Shown here piece after piece: positions 33,291-45,941 of a DNA stretch of 64,000 nt. The DNA comes from Plicaturopsis crispa FD-325 SS-3. Lineage: Eukaryota > Basidiomycota > Agaricomycetes > Amylocorticiales > Amylocorticiaceae. Position 1 is the stretch's first letter. Every line of letters starts with the position of its first letter. Under the pieces are notes generated by a model. The model was not told the origin of the DNA and did no database searches. It worked only from the letters and a program-made list of their open reading frames with translations. The position numbers were made by a program, and so were the translations under genes. The stretch covers positions 1,307,442 through 1,371,441 of the forward strand of contig KN832560.1 of assembly GCA_000827205.1 (NCBI GenBank), written 5' to 3'.

Positions 33291-34615
33291 CTATACTATG
33301 ATATCGATTGGCACGGCATCCGCATCCTGCGACAGCAGAACAAAGGTTGCAGGCATAGCACTATCGAATCGCTCCTTCACGTATGCGTCGTCAGGCTCGA
33401 GCCCGCCAAAAATAGTGTTACGAGCAAACCAATCGACTCTCCGCATCTCATCGGAGTATTCGAGCAAAGTTGACGCAGGTTCTCCATGCTCGTCTCTCTG
33501 GCTGCGGTTGGTTCTATAGGCTGCCTTGAAAGTGTCCACCTCCGAGGGGGACAACTCTGCCAGCTCTTCGTCCAGCACTGCGTCGTATAAGTACGAGAAG
33601 ATCTCGTCGAGGACGTCCCCGCACGTCACACCGGCTTTGGTGTCTTCGGCATTCACATGGATCGTCCATGGAAAAGATTTCGAGGTGAGGAACATCTTGC
33701 GTAGTCGGGGGAAGGTAGCCGGCGAATGAAGAAGATCCGACCACGCCTCTTCAGACACATCCCGGGAACAGCGTGCATAGGAGGGCAGATATATCATGTT
33801 CCATTTGACACGATGCGACGGTGAAGTGTCGTCGACAGAGGGTGGGCAAAGGAGGGGGTTGAGCACCGGACGGGCATCAACGAGAGGGAGAGTCCAGGGA
33901 GTAAGAACCGGTGCATCTGAGACGACATGTTCAATAATCAGCGTGCATGCAGCAACAAGCTCGGTCACGTACAGCCACTGCCAACAAGCCAATGAGTTAC
34001 TAAGATATCCTTGAACGCGTCCTGAGAGTAATCTGACTGCCGTCTCCGAGGTCGTTGAAGTGGCTTGCCTAAGTATCTTGCAGTTTTAGCGATGGCGACT
34101 GGAAGGTATCTGTTTGTAGAGACGGACACCGCACCAGATGCGAAATACTGAGGACGGGGTTTAGACTGCGGTGATCCAGAGAACATGGATGTTCCTTTCA
34201 TCGGGGGAGGAGGGGGGCGACCTGCAATAGCGGAACGTGCAACAGGCCCTGGTGGTTGCTGGTGTACAAACGGCCGATGTTCGTCCCTGACTGGACCGTG
34301 GCGACGGCCTACGACGACATCCCGCTCAGCTGCTAGGACATTGTCGTTTGGAAGGGACTGGCCAGTCGGGTATGATAGCTCTGGCAAAGGATCCGACTTC
34401 CCTGCCTTGGGCCCATAGTAATCTTCGCGCGACGTCCGTGGACGCCCGAGTGTTTTCGAGCGAGCAGTGTTGCTCAATGCAGGATCACCGTTGCGTTCCG
34501 GATCATCTCGTGCGCGCCGAGAAAGCTCGGATGTCGAGGTTGGCACCCGGAGGATCGATCGACCTGGTATTGCCGTGCGATGGTTCGGCTGGGGCGGATG
34601 GGCAGCGCTGCTCAT
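33291..34615 (-). CDS. DUF6699-like protein, copy E (divergent)
   Basis: Two exons (34615-33973 and 33916-33291) give 422 residues. The tail keeps QPNHR, PGRSILR and LGRPRTSREDYYGP but is otherwise diverged. The domain has SYARCSR, SPATFPR, CGDVLDEIFSYLY and FGGLEPDDAY. Its C-terminus (VPIDIIV) differs from the others. It keeps the common phase-1 intron but not the cassette flank, and it lies between two direct repeats. It is the most distant copy in this window. Function unknown. Confidence 0.8.
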
Positions 34616-34894
34616 GGAAAATGGAGGGCGCGTAGTTGAGATGTAGGTCGCAACGAAGTGGACGTATGTGCACGCTCAGATGGCACGTTAGTTTGAGGGC
34701 GTTGATTAGCTGCAGTAGAACATGTCGTTGAGCATCGTCATTTTTTGCAAGGCAGATACGGCGCACCTTTTGTGTATATTCTAAAGATCCTATGCGTGAT
34801 ATTGTGCAGAACAAATGTAGATGTGCGATAGAAAACAAAGAACAGAGCGTAATAACAGAAAACTACGCGAGGTGAACGGTGAATGAGGCTTATA

Positions 34895-35160
34895 TCGACA
34901 TACAGACACACCTTATATTCGTGACGATATGATTACAATGGCTCCAGGCTTGGTAGTACAAAGCACGTCGACATACGAGGAGACCCTTGTACAATTTCGA
35001 CGTCGACGGTCGAATACAAGCAGTACAAGTCGAATACAAGGGAAGCAGCCGCGCGCCAACGCGCTCCACGCGAAATACACGTGGGGCCGCAGCAGCTTCA
35101 AGCACACAAAACTGAGCGCTAGCTTGTCTACAGCCTTCAAGCTTCAACCAAGGCTCTGTA
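34895..35160 (+). repeat. Direct repeat, right copy (promoter region of the S10 gene)
   Basis: Counterpart of 32960-33195. It ends within 20 bp of the S10 start codon and so includes its proximal promoter and 5' leader. The two copies frame DUF6699-like copy E. Confidence 0.7.
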
Positions 35161-35176
35161 GCTATAGTTGTTTCAG

Positions 35177-37359
35177 ATGTTTGCCCTGTCTTTGCTACGG
35201 CTGATTGTTTTGCTTCAGACAATATTTTCGCCTGGCATATATGGTGCGCAATACCATGACCAGAGCACGCCGCGGCTGAACGACGGATTCAAGCTGCAAG
35301 AGACCAAAGTCTCTCCGCACTTGCCCGGCCATCAGCCAGCATTGCTGCAGCTCTCCCTTCTCGACAGCTCGCATGATTTTTCGACGCTATCGCACCCCGC
35401 GTTCCCGCGTCATTCTGTGCGCATAAAGCACACAGAATTTTGCGATCCGACAGTCAGGTGAGTCAGTCCAACCTGAGTGAGGTATCTATTCGCGCATTGA
35501 CGCCGGTATACCGCTGATAGGGCGTATACGGGCTATATCGATATTGAAGCAAGGCACCTCTTCTTCTTCTACTTTGAGAGTCGGAATGATCCCGCGCACG
35601 ACGATGTACTGCTCTGGTTGAACGGCGGTAATCTCATAATTCACCTAGATATGTATATACGTCAACGTGCCTCATGCGCCGTCACACAGGTCCAGGAGGC
35701 TCGTCTACACTGGGGATGCTCATGGAGCTTGGACCTTGTACCATAGACGGAGCCAACCAGACGAAATTCAATCCATACGGCTGGAATGATCGCGCAAATG
35801 TGCTTTTCTTGGAGCAGCCTGTAGGCGTCGGCTATTCGTACGCGGACTACGGCGAGACTGTTGTGCGCATTCCACATTTCTCTCCGGTCTATGACACGAC
35901 CTCACGCCGGCTATCTTTTCTTCGCAGACCACCACTGAAGAGGCGGCAAAAGATGTCGCGGCATTCATGGCAATATTCTTTGAATCCATAGAAGGTCTGA
36001 GCGGACGTGCATTCAGTATAGCGGGAGAATCGTATGGGGTCAGCATGGACGCGTCAACTTAATTCTCGCGCTCGTGGGCTTATTCGAACTGTAGGGCCGC
36101 TACGTCCCCCTTTTTGCGGCCGAGATCTACGACCAGAACCAGCGGTTAGAGGCGGCTGGAATGAACCGTATCAATCTGTCTTCAGTCATGATAGGTAAGG
36201 CAAGTCACATTTCGCTCGTCGATCGACTCTGACACCCGCGGCTCGTAGGCAATGGCATTGTGGATCCCTCTTAGTAAGTCTTGGTCGTAATGCAATATCC
36301 CATAGGCCACAACGATTCACCTCATGGGCCAGCATGTCATCCGCGTATCACGAGATCCAATGCACAAATACATCAGGATCGCCGCCTGTACAGAGCATCG
36401 CGTACGTTGTCCTCGACCCGTCACGCTCAGCGTGATTTCTTATCGCGCCATATTCTTGCCAGAGCCTGTGTGCGCATGAAACAAGCCGTATGCGACTATT
36501 TCCTCTACACGTATACCGGTCGTAGCTAAAAGGGAATCTCTCACAGCTCCCACGATGTGAAAAAGCCTGGCGCGACAACTGCATTGACTCCTTCGACGAG
36601 ATGAACTGCCGCGCCGCACGCACGTTCTGTAGCACAGAACTCATGGGCCCTTTCGAATCTACAGGTAAGCTGTGGTCAAGCCACCGTCATCTGTGTGATC
36701 ACTTATCTAACCATGTCCAAGGTCGAAGCATGTACGATATACGAACGGAATGTATTGGTCAAGTACAGGACACACTATGCTACCCCATCACAATGTATGG
36801 ACTTCCTGCTACTCCCCTACAATCTCCTTACTGACGCGACATGACAGAAACATAACAGCGTACCTCGACTCCCCCTCCACCCGTGCCCTCCTCGGCATCC
36901 CCGAATCCTTCCCGCCGTACAAGCCCGTATCTTGGCGTGTCAACTCGGCATTTGACCTCTCCGGTGACGAGCTCCGTCCGAGCCACCTGCATCTCGCAGC
37001 GCTGCTTGACCGTGGCGTGCGGGTCCTCGTCTACGCGGGGATGTACGACATGATATGCAACTGGGTCGGCAATGAGCGCATGGCGCGTGCGCTGGAGTGG
37101 AATGGCCAAGCTGAGTTCGGGCGCAGTGAGCTGAGGAAGTGGATCGTCGACGGTGAAGAGGAAGGGCTCGTGAAGCAAGCGGGGAATTTGGCATTCGTTG
37201 CGGTGAAGGATGCGGGACATATGGTACGTTGTGCTGCCGTATCGTCTCAGATTTGAACCGCTGACGATTTGACTTCGTCAGGTTCCGTACGACAGGCCGC
37301 GCCAGTCGCTAGCTCTCGTCAACACCTGGTTATCCGGGACACCGTTCGAGGGCCGTTGA
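35177..37359 (+). CDS. Secreted serine carboxypeptidase (family S10)
   Basis: Releases C-terminal amino acids from peptides at acidic pH, outside the cell or in the vacuole. The start at 35177 gives a signal peptide ([18 protein letters not shown]). Landmarks: TGYIDI, LLWLNGG joined across an intron to [23 protein letters not shown], the nucleophile motif GESYGGRYVP, the Asp region [17 protein letters not shown] and the His motif DAGHMVPYDRP. All three catalytic residues are present. The usual PGCSS motif has Gly for Cys, which also occurs in some fungal members and removes one disulfide partner. About nine short introns are present; the one after GNGIVDPS uses a CAG acceptor that restores the frame. 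The 530 bp downstream to the next gene hold nothing recognisable. Confidence 0.9.
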
Positions 37360-37889
37360 TCTTATGAAGGGACGTATTCAGGTACTCAAGAAACTTCTGC
37401 GTTGTTTATGAAGGGTACGGGATGATCGTGATATTGCTAAGCTATCATTGCTAGCTTGTATGTCAAGTATATCCGAAGAGGCTGTAAGTAGCAGTCGTGA
37501 CTCGGTCTAGTCCGTTTTTCAGTAAGAGCGCAAATGCTTCCCTGTTTACAACGTCGTAAGTGGGAAGTCGAGTCCAAGAGATTCCGAGAAGAGTGGGGGC
37601 GGCATACTGTACAGAAAGATTTAACAGTTACAGGGTACGTTAGCGAAGATAAAGAAAATGGAGAGTCCCGAAACCACTGAAAGCAAGGGCAGAGGAAAGC
37701 GAAGGGGAAGTGCGTCATGTCCAACGCGACGGCAAGATATGCAGAGAGACCAAGGAAATGAAACGGCGTAGTTTGGAGTGCCATAATATGCAGAGCTACG
37801 TGAAGATGTGAGTTAAGCCAGAAATCGTATGGCGAGCGTTCCAAGGCGGACGTACAAGGGAACCATTTGACGGAGAGGTGAACAGAGAA

Positions 37890-39047
37890 TCAATGATCGA
37901 GCTCTTCAATAAATTTTGTGCCGCCCTCGAATGTCCGTATAGTCATGCCCGACTGGGTCGACATATGCCGCGACGATTCTCGTATAGGCGTATACGCGCC
38001 CTCAGGAGAGGACAGCACATCGGGCGACTCGCTACGCATCGATCCTGTGACACTGACGTGTCTTGTGGGTGATGCGACGCGATCCGGAGTACGTGACTGA
38101 TTCGGAAAGGCGTACGCAGACCCGGGGGAATACAGGTCGACGTGAACGCTCGAGGCAGACTCCATCTCCCGGTAAGCCTCCGCAGTGCTCGGCGAGTCCG
38201 GGCGGCTTCGTGAGGGCGGCGCCGCAAATGACACGCCTACGGGGGGTGAGGGGCCCGCGTGCTCAAGATGCCGGTCAGCACCCTCCCCGCGAACCTCCCA
38301 GTCGTCACCCGACGCCGCCTGGGTCCATCCCTGCCCTCGCACGCCTCTGCCTATCCGCAAAGCACCGGTTACCCTGTCCTTCAACGACTGTGGAGTCGAC
38401 GTATCGCTCGCGGAATAATTGAACGGGGACGATGATGCTAGATCGTTTGCCCGCTGCTGATAATGATGTGTTCGTGCACGACGGAGCTCACGATCTCGCT
38501 TGCTCGGTTCGTGGTTTCGTAAGAGGTAGAAGACCGCGCCACACGATACAATGATTATGAGAATTAAGCAGACGATGAGTGCAATGAAACCTATGATTGA
38601 CCAGAAGGGAAATTAGCCAACTGCAAGCAATACAGAATGTCCCTGCACCAGGTCTGCAGGTATACGTACCTCCAGATGAACCATTTATTTCAGGCATCTT
38701 CGACATGGCAGCACTCTTCGGAGGACCCGTAGGTGCCGGCTGGGATGTACTGGAACTTGGGACTGGTGTCGACGATGGTGTCGGCTGTATTGTGAGCGTG
38801 GAGAGGACCACGTCCACCGTTGCGGGTGTTATAGGTGTCGTAGGCATTGTTTCGTGAAAATTCGTGGTCAGATGCAGTATCCGAGGGCGTGTCTCCACTG
38901 ACGTCGATGAGAAGAAAGCGTGCGATCCGATAACACAAGTCCCAGGATACTCTACAAGGTATCAAGAGCTGCTCCAAGTGCCCCGCATAAAAGAAAAACT
39001 GGACACAGACAATGCAGACGTGGTAGAACGAGACGAGAACGAGACAT
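37890..39047 (-). CDS. Single-pass membrane protein with Ser/Thr/Pro-rich ectodomain
   Basis: Exons encode, in order, a Thr/Ser/Pro-rich region (TPITPATVDVVLSTLT, TPSSTPVPSSSTSQ), a glycine-flanked membrane segment (GFIALIVCLILIIIVSCGAV) followed by a basic RNHEPSKRDRELRRAR stretch, and a cytoplasmic tail rich in Ser/Pro that ends in FEGGTKFIEELDH. The join between ectodomain and membrane exon is in frame. The 5' end is uncertain: an ATG at 39047 opens a signal-peptide-like exon (CPVFLLCGALGAAL), but I could not join it to the ectodomain frame with a strong donor. The layout recalls fungal wall-sensor-like type I membrane proteins; no named family is recognised. Confidence 0.65.
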
Positions 39048-39450
39048 GCACCGACGTGCAGGTCCTCGTCTATGGCGGACAGCGGGACCAAATTGGAAAA
39101 CGGACGCGAAATGAAGCGCCGACATCCGAGTCCGTCTTGCACAAAACGGTCACTATTTATCTGCGCACAAAGGACTGTCTTGCTCTCTTGCTGTGGACTA
39201 GCGCCTCGGTTTCTCTTTGTCCACAACGCAGCGTGTGTCTTGCCAGCCTCGCGACAATTTCAATGGGCTTTTTCCGGCAGTTTCGCGATTTGTACTCGTC
39301 GAGTTGCTTTACCGGTCGTGCACTGGCCCGTCGGGGTGGCCTCGGGATGGCTCGCTCATAGTAGCGACCAGCAACCATTGTCCTTGAGAGTATAAGACAG
39401 CAAAAACACTCACTCATGGCCAAACTTCTACCCACCAACGCGCTATCGCT

Positions 39451-41611
39451 ATGTCCCATACCCCGACGCCTCTCAATTACGCGTCCGACCCGCTTTTGCC
39501 CAATGAGATATTGCAGGAGCTGCGGCTAATCTACCGCGAATGGCTAGAGCACGAATCGTGCGACTCCGCCGTGATGGTAAGTTCTTCACTTTCGGCCCTG
39601 AGCGCCGCTAAACGTGTCTTTGTAGGGCTCAGATTTAGTGGCCAAGCATACCGAGGATCTGCGTTTTGCGGACAGCCTCTTTGTTCGTTTAATCAAGGCC
39701 GCAGACGCGTTCGAGGAGTACCTACGCGTCATTAAGACTGTCTTGGGTGCTACTAAGAAGGATGCTTATGGCTATGATACGGCACGTTGGCAAAAGCGTC
39801 TATTTTCACTGTAAAGCTTACAACTTGAACAGAAAGCCATTGTTCCAGGGGTGGCTGCCCATACGCTTCGTACCCGCAGGCGCCTTTTCGTAGCCCGGTC
39901 GTTGACGTTCCCCCCTCCGGATATATATACTGAGGACAATCTCGACAAGGCGGTATGTGCGATTACTCGATAACCTTGTGCCTGCTCACAAGGTCTCACT
40001 CTCACAGATCAAACTCATGCCCGCAGCATGTTCAGTGTTTCGACCGTGCGATTTCTTCGATGGCCTGTCGGAGATACGTCCGGGACACCACGGATGGGCA
40101 TTTGTGTTTCGTCGAGAGCTAGAGCAAGAATTATTTGGACGCGAGCGTTTCCAACTTATTCATGTAGATGAACAGAACAAGAAGAAGTTCTTTGGCGTAT
40201 ACACAGCAATGCGATGGTCAGAGGGCGACATGAATGGACCCGAATTCCTGACTTTGAAACCTAAAGTGCGTCCTAGTCCGCTCTCGAGTAGACGGCAAAG
40301 TTTTTGACCCCATCTGTTCACGTCTAGGTCCGTGAGGCTATCATCATGCATCTAAGCATTGGCAGAGCCTCTGATGTTGCACCTATGCTCGCCGCGTCCC
40401 AAACGACCGTCTCGTGTGTCATCCTCCGCTGTGTGATGGGCGTCGAGCTTCCCTTAGAAAAGGCTGGACTGTTAGCTTCTGTCGGATTCAAGGACTTCTT
40501 GGAAGAGACCCGCGTCCGGCGCTTTCAAGAATACGACGAGAATCGCTTTCGGTACATTCAAGATAAGCCTAATTCTTTCTCGAGGGGGACCGTATTTTCT
40601 GCTCCCGTCGCGCCAATTCCGCCAAAGCTCGACCCCAGCAACGCGCTACCTCACGACCCATACATGCAAGGACCTGGTAGCCGTGCCGGAGCCCCTCGCC
40701 GTGGAACTCCTCACCAGACGCCACCAAGCCAACACATGACTATCGCTCAATCCAACACGCCTCAAGGACTCGGTACTCTGCCCCAAGCCGCCACGGACAG
40801 TTCAGGGAGGCGCCTCAGCATCCCCCAGGCTGCATCTCATGACCCTGTGCCGCCTCCAAGACACTCGTACAATCCCACTCCTTCCGCTTCAGAGGCTTCC
40901 CAGTCGGACGGTCCATCAAGCTGTCACGGTGGATCTCAGCACGGAAGCGATCATGTTCCTGCCATTCCTCGAAGCCCCCTTCACTTCGGGCATGGCCACC
41001 CTGGGAATGCCTATGGACAGGGACCGAATATGCAGGAACCGCAGATCGCACCGCCCAACCATGTCAATCGCCCCGTATTCCAGTCGAATGGATATCCCCG
41101 CGCGCAGCATCACGGTTCGCAGCCAAGTTGGAATCCTCCTCCACCTTCTTACTTTGGCCGCCAACTCCAGAACACTGCGTATCCAGGCATGGTCCGCTCA
41201 AATCAACATGTGCAGCCACAGACGTCTGGGATGGTCCGGCACGTGGGTGCCACCAACACGAATGTCTATTCTACTCTAGCGCATAGCAACGGCTCAAATG
41301 CGACACCGCAGAGATATCCTCCTCCCTACGCCGCCCCGCCAATTGTTCACGGACGCGCGCTCAAAGATAATCCGAATTGGGCGCCTGCGCCGTTTAAACA
41401 TGAAGTGCGGATGGCGAAGGGCGATCGAGCGCAGGCGCCCCCTGGAATCATGATGCGAGGGCCTGCGACATCCGTTAGCGGAGCTCCGCGTGCGCAGCTG
41501 CAGCCCATACGCACATCCCCTGCGCAAAGATACACCGTCCCCCTGCGCAAGATTTCTGAGGAGAAAGATAAGGATGCTGCGACGGGCGGACAGGAAAACG
41601 CTGGGGCATGA
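39451..41611 (+). CDS. Unrecognised fungal protein with disordered C-terminal half
   Basis: Exons with GT-AG introns encode an N-terminal helix-rich part (NEILQELRLIYREWLEHES), a central folded part (CDFFDGLSEIRPGHHGWAFVFRRE, IHVDEQNKKKFFGVYTAMRW), and a C-terminal region of over 300 residues rich in Pro, Gln, Ser and His that looks disordered. The first exon ends at ATG before a GTAAGT donor. One intron near 39790-39835 is unusually short whichever donor is used (35-47 bp). There is no signal peptide. I do not recognise the family; the central block looks like a conserved agaricomycete domain, possibly nuclear judging by the low-complexity tail. Confidence 0.65.
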
Positions 41612-44332
41612 AGACAAAGAGGAAGTTCCTATCGATCGGTGGCGTCTGCGTTTATCTTCTCTCGATCTGCTTGTTTTGTATTCACTCACGTTGTGGAGAC
41701 CGTCAGCTTTTGACGATACAATATATTTCAATTAAAACAATGGCTTGCGCTCGACGGGGCTCGAACACGGGATGCGTCGGCATTCAATGGGCGCATTCGA
41801 TCGGTTTGGATCTCAGTCGCTTCAGCGCCCGAAATCTGCGGACCCAAAAAACGGACGATTACCCGGCATTTACACTTGCCCTGTGATATATGCGATGTTT
41901 GCCAAGGGGTAAAAAAAGGGTCACCGGACTCCGGTGAACTATGCCTCTTCGAGAGGCGTCGGGGCACCGCGCATCCGTCTGCCCTGATGTTATCGTGCGT
42001 CAGATTTATTTATCAGCTCCGCCGTCTGGTTCCGCGCTTGCGTTGCTTTGTTCATTGAGGTCGAGGCTCACAGGTCACCAGATTCTCGCATCCGTTCAAC
42101 GAGGGGCCGTTCGCCCAGGAGCCGCGCACATAGAAGTCCATCCGTCTCTCGCTCAGGCTGCTGTAATATCGTCGCAGATACTTTGCTTGCTCGCTAGGGT
42201 GGGGGGCGGTGGGATCTTCGATAGCTTCATCATTGGACCCACGGTCGAGCACAATGTCCCCTCACGAACTGCGTCCGCTAATGCGTGCTAGAACGTTATC
42301 CCGAAGGCCGAAACTCGAGCGCCCAAGATGACACCACACACACCGCTCAGCACATCAGGCTGACATAGATAATACACACATATGGCGGCGTGCGGCGGTG
42401 TTAGGTGACGGACTGGTATGCTTATAGGACGCGCTGTCCAATGGAGATTGATGCGACTGCTGAATTGCGACCAATTACCCGGACGAAAACTTGGAGACAT
42501 CGCCAAAGTGCGAGCGGCGAACACAACAATATTTACGCACAGTGATGATGCCAGACTCTTTTCCAATCCATCATATACAGCGCGACGTACAATCCTATGC
42601 GGCCAGAGGCGGTGAAAAGGACTGAAAATTGGTGCCATGGAAAGGGTCACATCGTCACGGACAGCATAATTAATGAGATCTCAAGCACGAACTCGGAGAT
42701 GCGTGCGGGGCTGCAAAATGGCTTTGCCGAGAGCTTGCCATCCGAGTTCGAATTCTAGCACCTGATTGGTAAATTATGATTCACTATCGAGTACCGCGCC
42801 CCTGGCCTACCGCTTGCTATCTACTTGCCACTGGTACTTCAAAGCTGAGACGCACCTTTAGCACACGCAATCATTCGTGTGCAATTTCTGCGGCGTTACA
42901 CGAATCACCGGCGGTGTGCGAGTCGTGATACGCTCCATAGGTTGTTGTCGAGGTTCGGGCGTTCAGTATCGCAAAGAAGCCTGACCGCGTGTGAATTGGC
43001 GCGCCATCTCTGTTCGGCAACTATTCGGTGCTTCTCTGGTTCAAGATGGAAAAGTTGTCTGCAAGCGGTGCCAATCATCCCCTCGTCTACGGAAAGTTTG
43101 TGCCTCTTTCGTCTGCGGGCCTTTCGTTGGAGAAGGAAAGAAAGCCTAGAAGTCGTCAATATCAGAGATGCGTTTTCTCCCCTCCTTTTCGCCCATCACA
43201 GGAGCTGCGAGCCTCGTGCTTTCTACAGGTCGCGACCCATGAGGCTAGCCTGAGTCCCCGAGACGTCCAGAGATCCTGGGGGCTGGCCACGTATGATATA
43301 TTTTCGAAGACACCGAAAGGAACGCCAAACGGCAATTATCGGCCCGTCTCAAGCTGGTATGTTTCGAATGGCTTATTTGGAGAACGAACGAAGCTCACGC
43401 GGTTAGATGTGAGCCGGGCTCGTTGGCTATTCTGTGGTGTCGAAGCCATAGAGCGTTCTCGAGGATGGAGTACTGCCTTATAGCACCGGGGGACATCGTA
43501 ATTTTGATAGTGATCAGGCTTTTTTGACGGTGGCGGGTACCAAGCCTGGTGCGGATGCCCTCCCGGTCTTTCAATTTGCTTTGTCCGCCTCTTCAGGCTG
43601 CCAATGATTTAGTCGGTTCATGATCGTTCATTGTTCTCGACGCAAGCGCTAATGAACTTTGTCAGTTTTCATGTCGATTGCATCAAAGGAGGCAATTCAT
43701 ATAGTTTTGGGTGCAGATCCAAAGGAAAAATCCCCCAAGTCGCCGCGGCCTCATCAAAATAGGGTCAAAAGTTATTAGATTCGGAGTTGTATAATGCAGG
43801 CACATGATGGCTGCGAATAACGAGGGCGCCACATAACGCTGAGGGACTTTCGGGGGGTTGTGAGTTCAAACGCTATCATTTTACGCACTTTTCGTGGTTT
43901 GAAGAGAGCTGAAATGTTCTGCACCGTTAGGAACGCCGATGGCATACACTTTGAATGGGCGGGACCTGCACATTTGCTGTACACCGGAATGAATGCCGTC
44001 GAGACCCCTCGATCATGATCGAGATCCAGAGGGTGAGCTTGATGAGGATATCAAGCGCCAGCACACCGGCAGGCATTGTGACATATCCCCGCTCGACCTC
44101 AACTAATTTGCCGGTCAGTACAATAGCCATTTGCGCCCAGATTCGCCGAGAGATTGACATTTCCACTCCGAATGCGATACTGGCAAAGGGTCGTCCGCGA
44201 AGCAAGGAGAAGGCGGGTGGCTTTTAAAAGGACGAAACACGAAGATCTCTCGTTCTCTCTCTCCACCTCTTCCGCACCTCAATATTTCACCGGGCCCCTT
44301 CGACGCCCTTCACGACATTTGACGACTACAAA
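41612..44332. other. 2.7 kb without a supported gene
   Basis: Many short open frames but no recognisable domain. A tRNA-like stretch on the minus strand at about 41742-41835 has a TTCGAGCC T-loop but poor stems. A hairpin (CACCGGACTCCGGTG) lies near 41921-41936. The downstream end must include the promoter of the HMG-box gene. It may be old mobile-element debris, but I see no terminal repeats. Confidence 0.4.
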
Positions 44333-45941
44333 ATGGCACCCGTCTCCGGTCAGGTAATGGGCTGGCAGCCAGACATGTCGGAACCGAACGAGATAGTCGA
44401 CATCAATACCCAGGTAAGTGTCTGCCTTGAAGTCTATACGAGATCTGACCAACGCTTCATGGTCTTTGCCCAGTATCAGCACTTTCCAATCCCATCTAGT
44501 CCCGACTCATCGATAGGCACGATCGAACCACATAGCCCTATTCTTCTCTCCCGTCCTCGAAGGGTTGCCCCCTCCACCGATCGTCGCGCGCAGCGCAATC
44601 TGACGAAAAACCCCGACTACGTCGCTCGGCCCCGGAACTCGTTTATCATCTTCCGCTGCGAATACTCGGAGCTAAACGCCATAGCAAACGTCCCAGCCAA
44701 GGCCCGCCGTCCGAAACACAGCGACAAAACTCTCTCAAAGCGTGCAGCGGAAGTGTGGAAGACGATGTCTGACGCGCAGAAGCAGCCGTACCACGAGATG
44801 GCGCAGTCCGAGCGGCTGGAGCACGCAGAAAAGCACCCATCATACAGATTCCAGCCGTCGAAGAAAACACAGCGCCAGGGCTCGCGCGATTGCCAGCGCC
44901 AGCCATCGCGGGCGGCGTCCAAGCCCCGGAGCCTCAAAACCCCCAAGGCTAGCTCGGGAACGTTATCTGGGGAGGAATCGGCTCCTCCACCACATTCGCC
45001 ATCGTCGTCGTGCGCACCTAGCCCATCTGTATCGTACCCGCAGCAGCGCTCGTCGTCTGTTCCCACCACCACGGATCGCTTCTTTGCAGACGTTGTTCCC
45101 TCATCGTGCCGCTCGCGCAGCAGCGATGTAAGGCGCCCGAGCACTCTCCCCAATATGTTTTCTGCCCTCTCGCCAATGGAGCAGATCAGAGAGAGCTCAC
45201 GTATGGTGTTCTACGGCGAAGACCTCACTAGCTCGTACAGCAGTGGTTCTCAGTTCAATGGTCCTGGCGCTGGGTACAGATCGTTGCCAAATGCAACGGC
45301 CGGCCCCTACGTTCCTTTCGAGCAGCAACATCAGGTAAAGTCAATTCTCATTCGTGACCGCCCAGAAGTCTAATAAATTCTCTTCAAAATAGGCGATGCC
45401 GTCAACGCCATACGAGAGTGTCGATCCCTTGATGCTTCAAGGCGATAACACCTACTCCTCCCCTTCCTACTCCTCTCCTGCCTACTCCCCGCCCGCGTCG
45501 TCTCCGCTGGACCAGGTCGCATCCTCCCTCACTGAGCTCGACCGCTACGGGTACAGCAGAATGCCGCTCTACTTCGACCCCAGCGCAAACGTGAGCCCCG
45601 CCGAGCAGCTGCCCGCCACGTTCGGCTCAGACCAAAATGATACCACCCCGTACGCCGACTATCGCCAGGCCCTCCAGCAGAACGAGATGCCTTCGCCTGT
45701 GCAGGATGCCGAGCTCTCGTACCACGAGGTGTACGCCCGTGAGCAGGCGCTCCAGACGTACGCCATGGGCCTCAACGAGTACCGGCTGGGATATCCGTAC
45801 GACGCCTACGGCGATTACACAAACGGTGGGACGTGCGCGGCGCCGGACGAGATGCCCATGGCAGACAGCTTTCCGGGCTATGAAGAGATAGCGGACCAGC
45901 TGGCGTACAGCATTGTCTTCCCTGTCCCGAGGGAAACGTGA
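44333..45941 (+). CDS. HMG-box (MATA/SOX-type) transcription factor
   Basis: Three exons (44333-44413, 44474-45334, 45393-45941) give 496 residues. An HMG box spans about residues 76-160: YVARPRNSFIIFRCEYSE at its start, then SKRAAEVWKTMSDAQKQPY and HPSYRF, which is the MATA_HMG/SOX subclass that binds DNA as a monomer in the minor groove. The box is followed by a basic, Ser/Pro-rich region and a long C-terminus rich in Ser, Pro and Tyr that could activate transcription. Basidiomycete relatives regulate mating, development or stress responses; which one applies cannot be said here. Confidence 0.9.

Noticed and set aside
41742-41835. Minus-strand tRNA candidate with a TTCGAGCC loop
   Set aside because: The T stem and acceptor stem have too many mismatches and no good A box is present; at most a decayed tRNA or SINE head.
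42288-43483. Open frames of 120-151 codons
   Set aside because: No motifs, no credible starts, no introns; composition looks non-coding.
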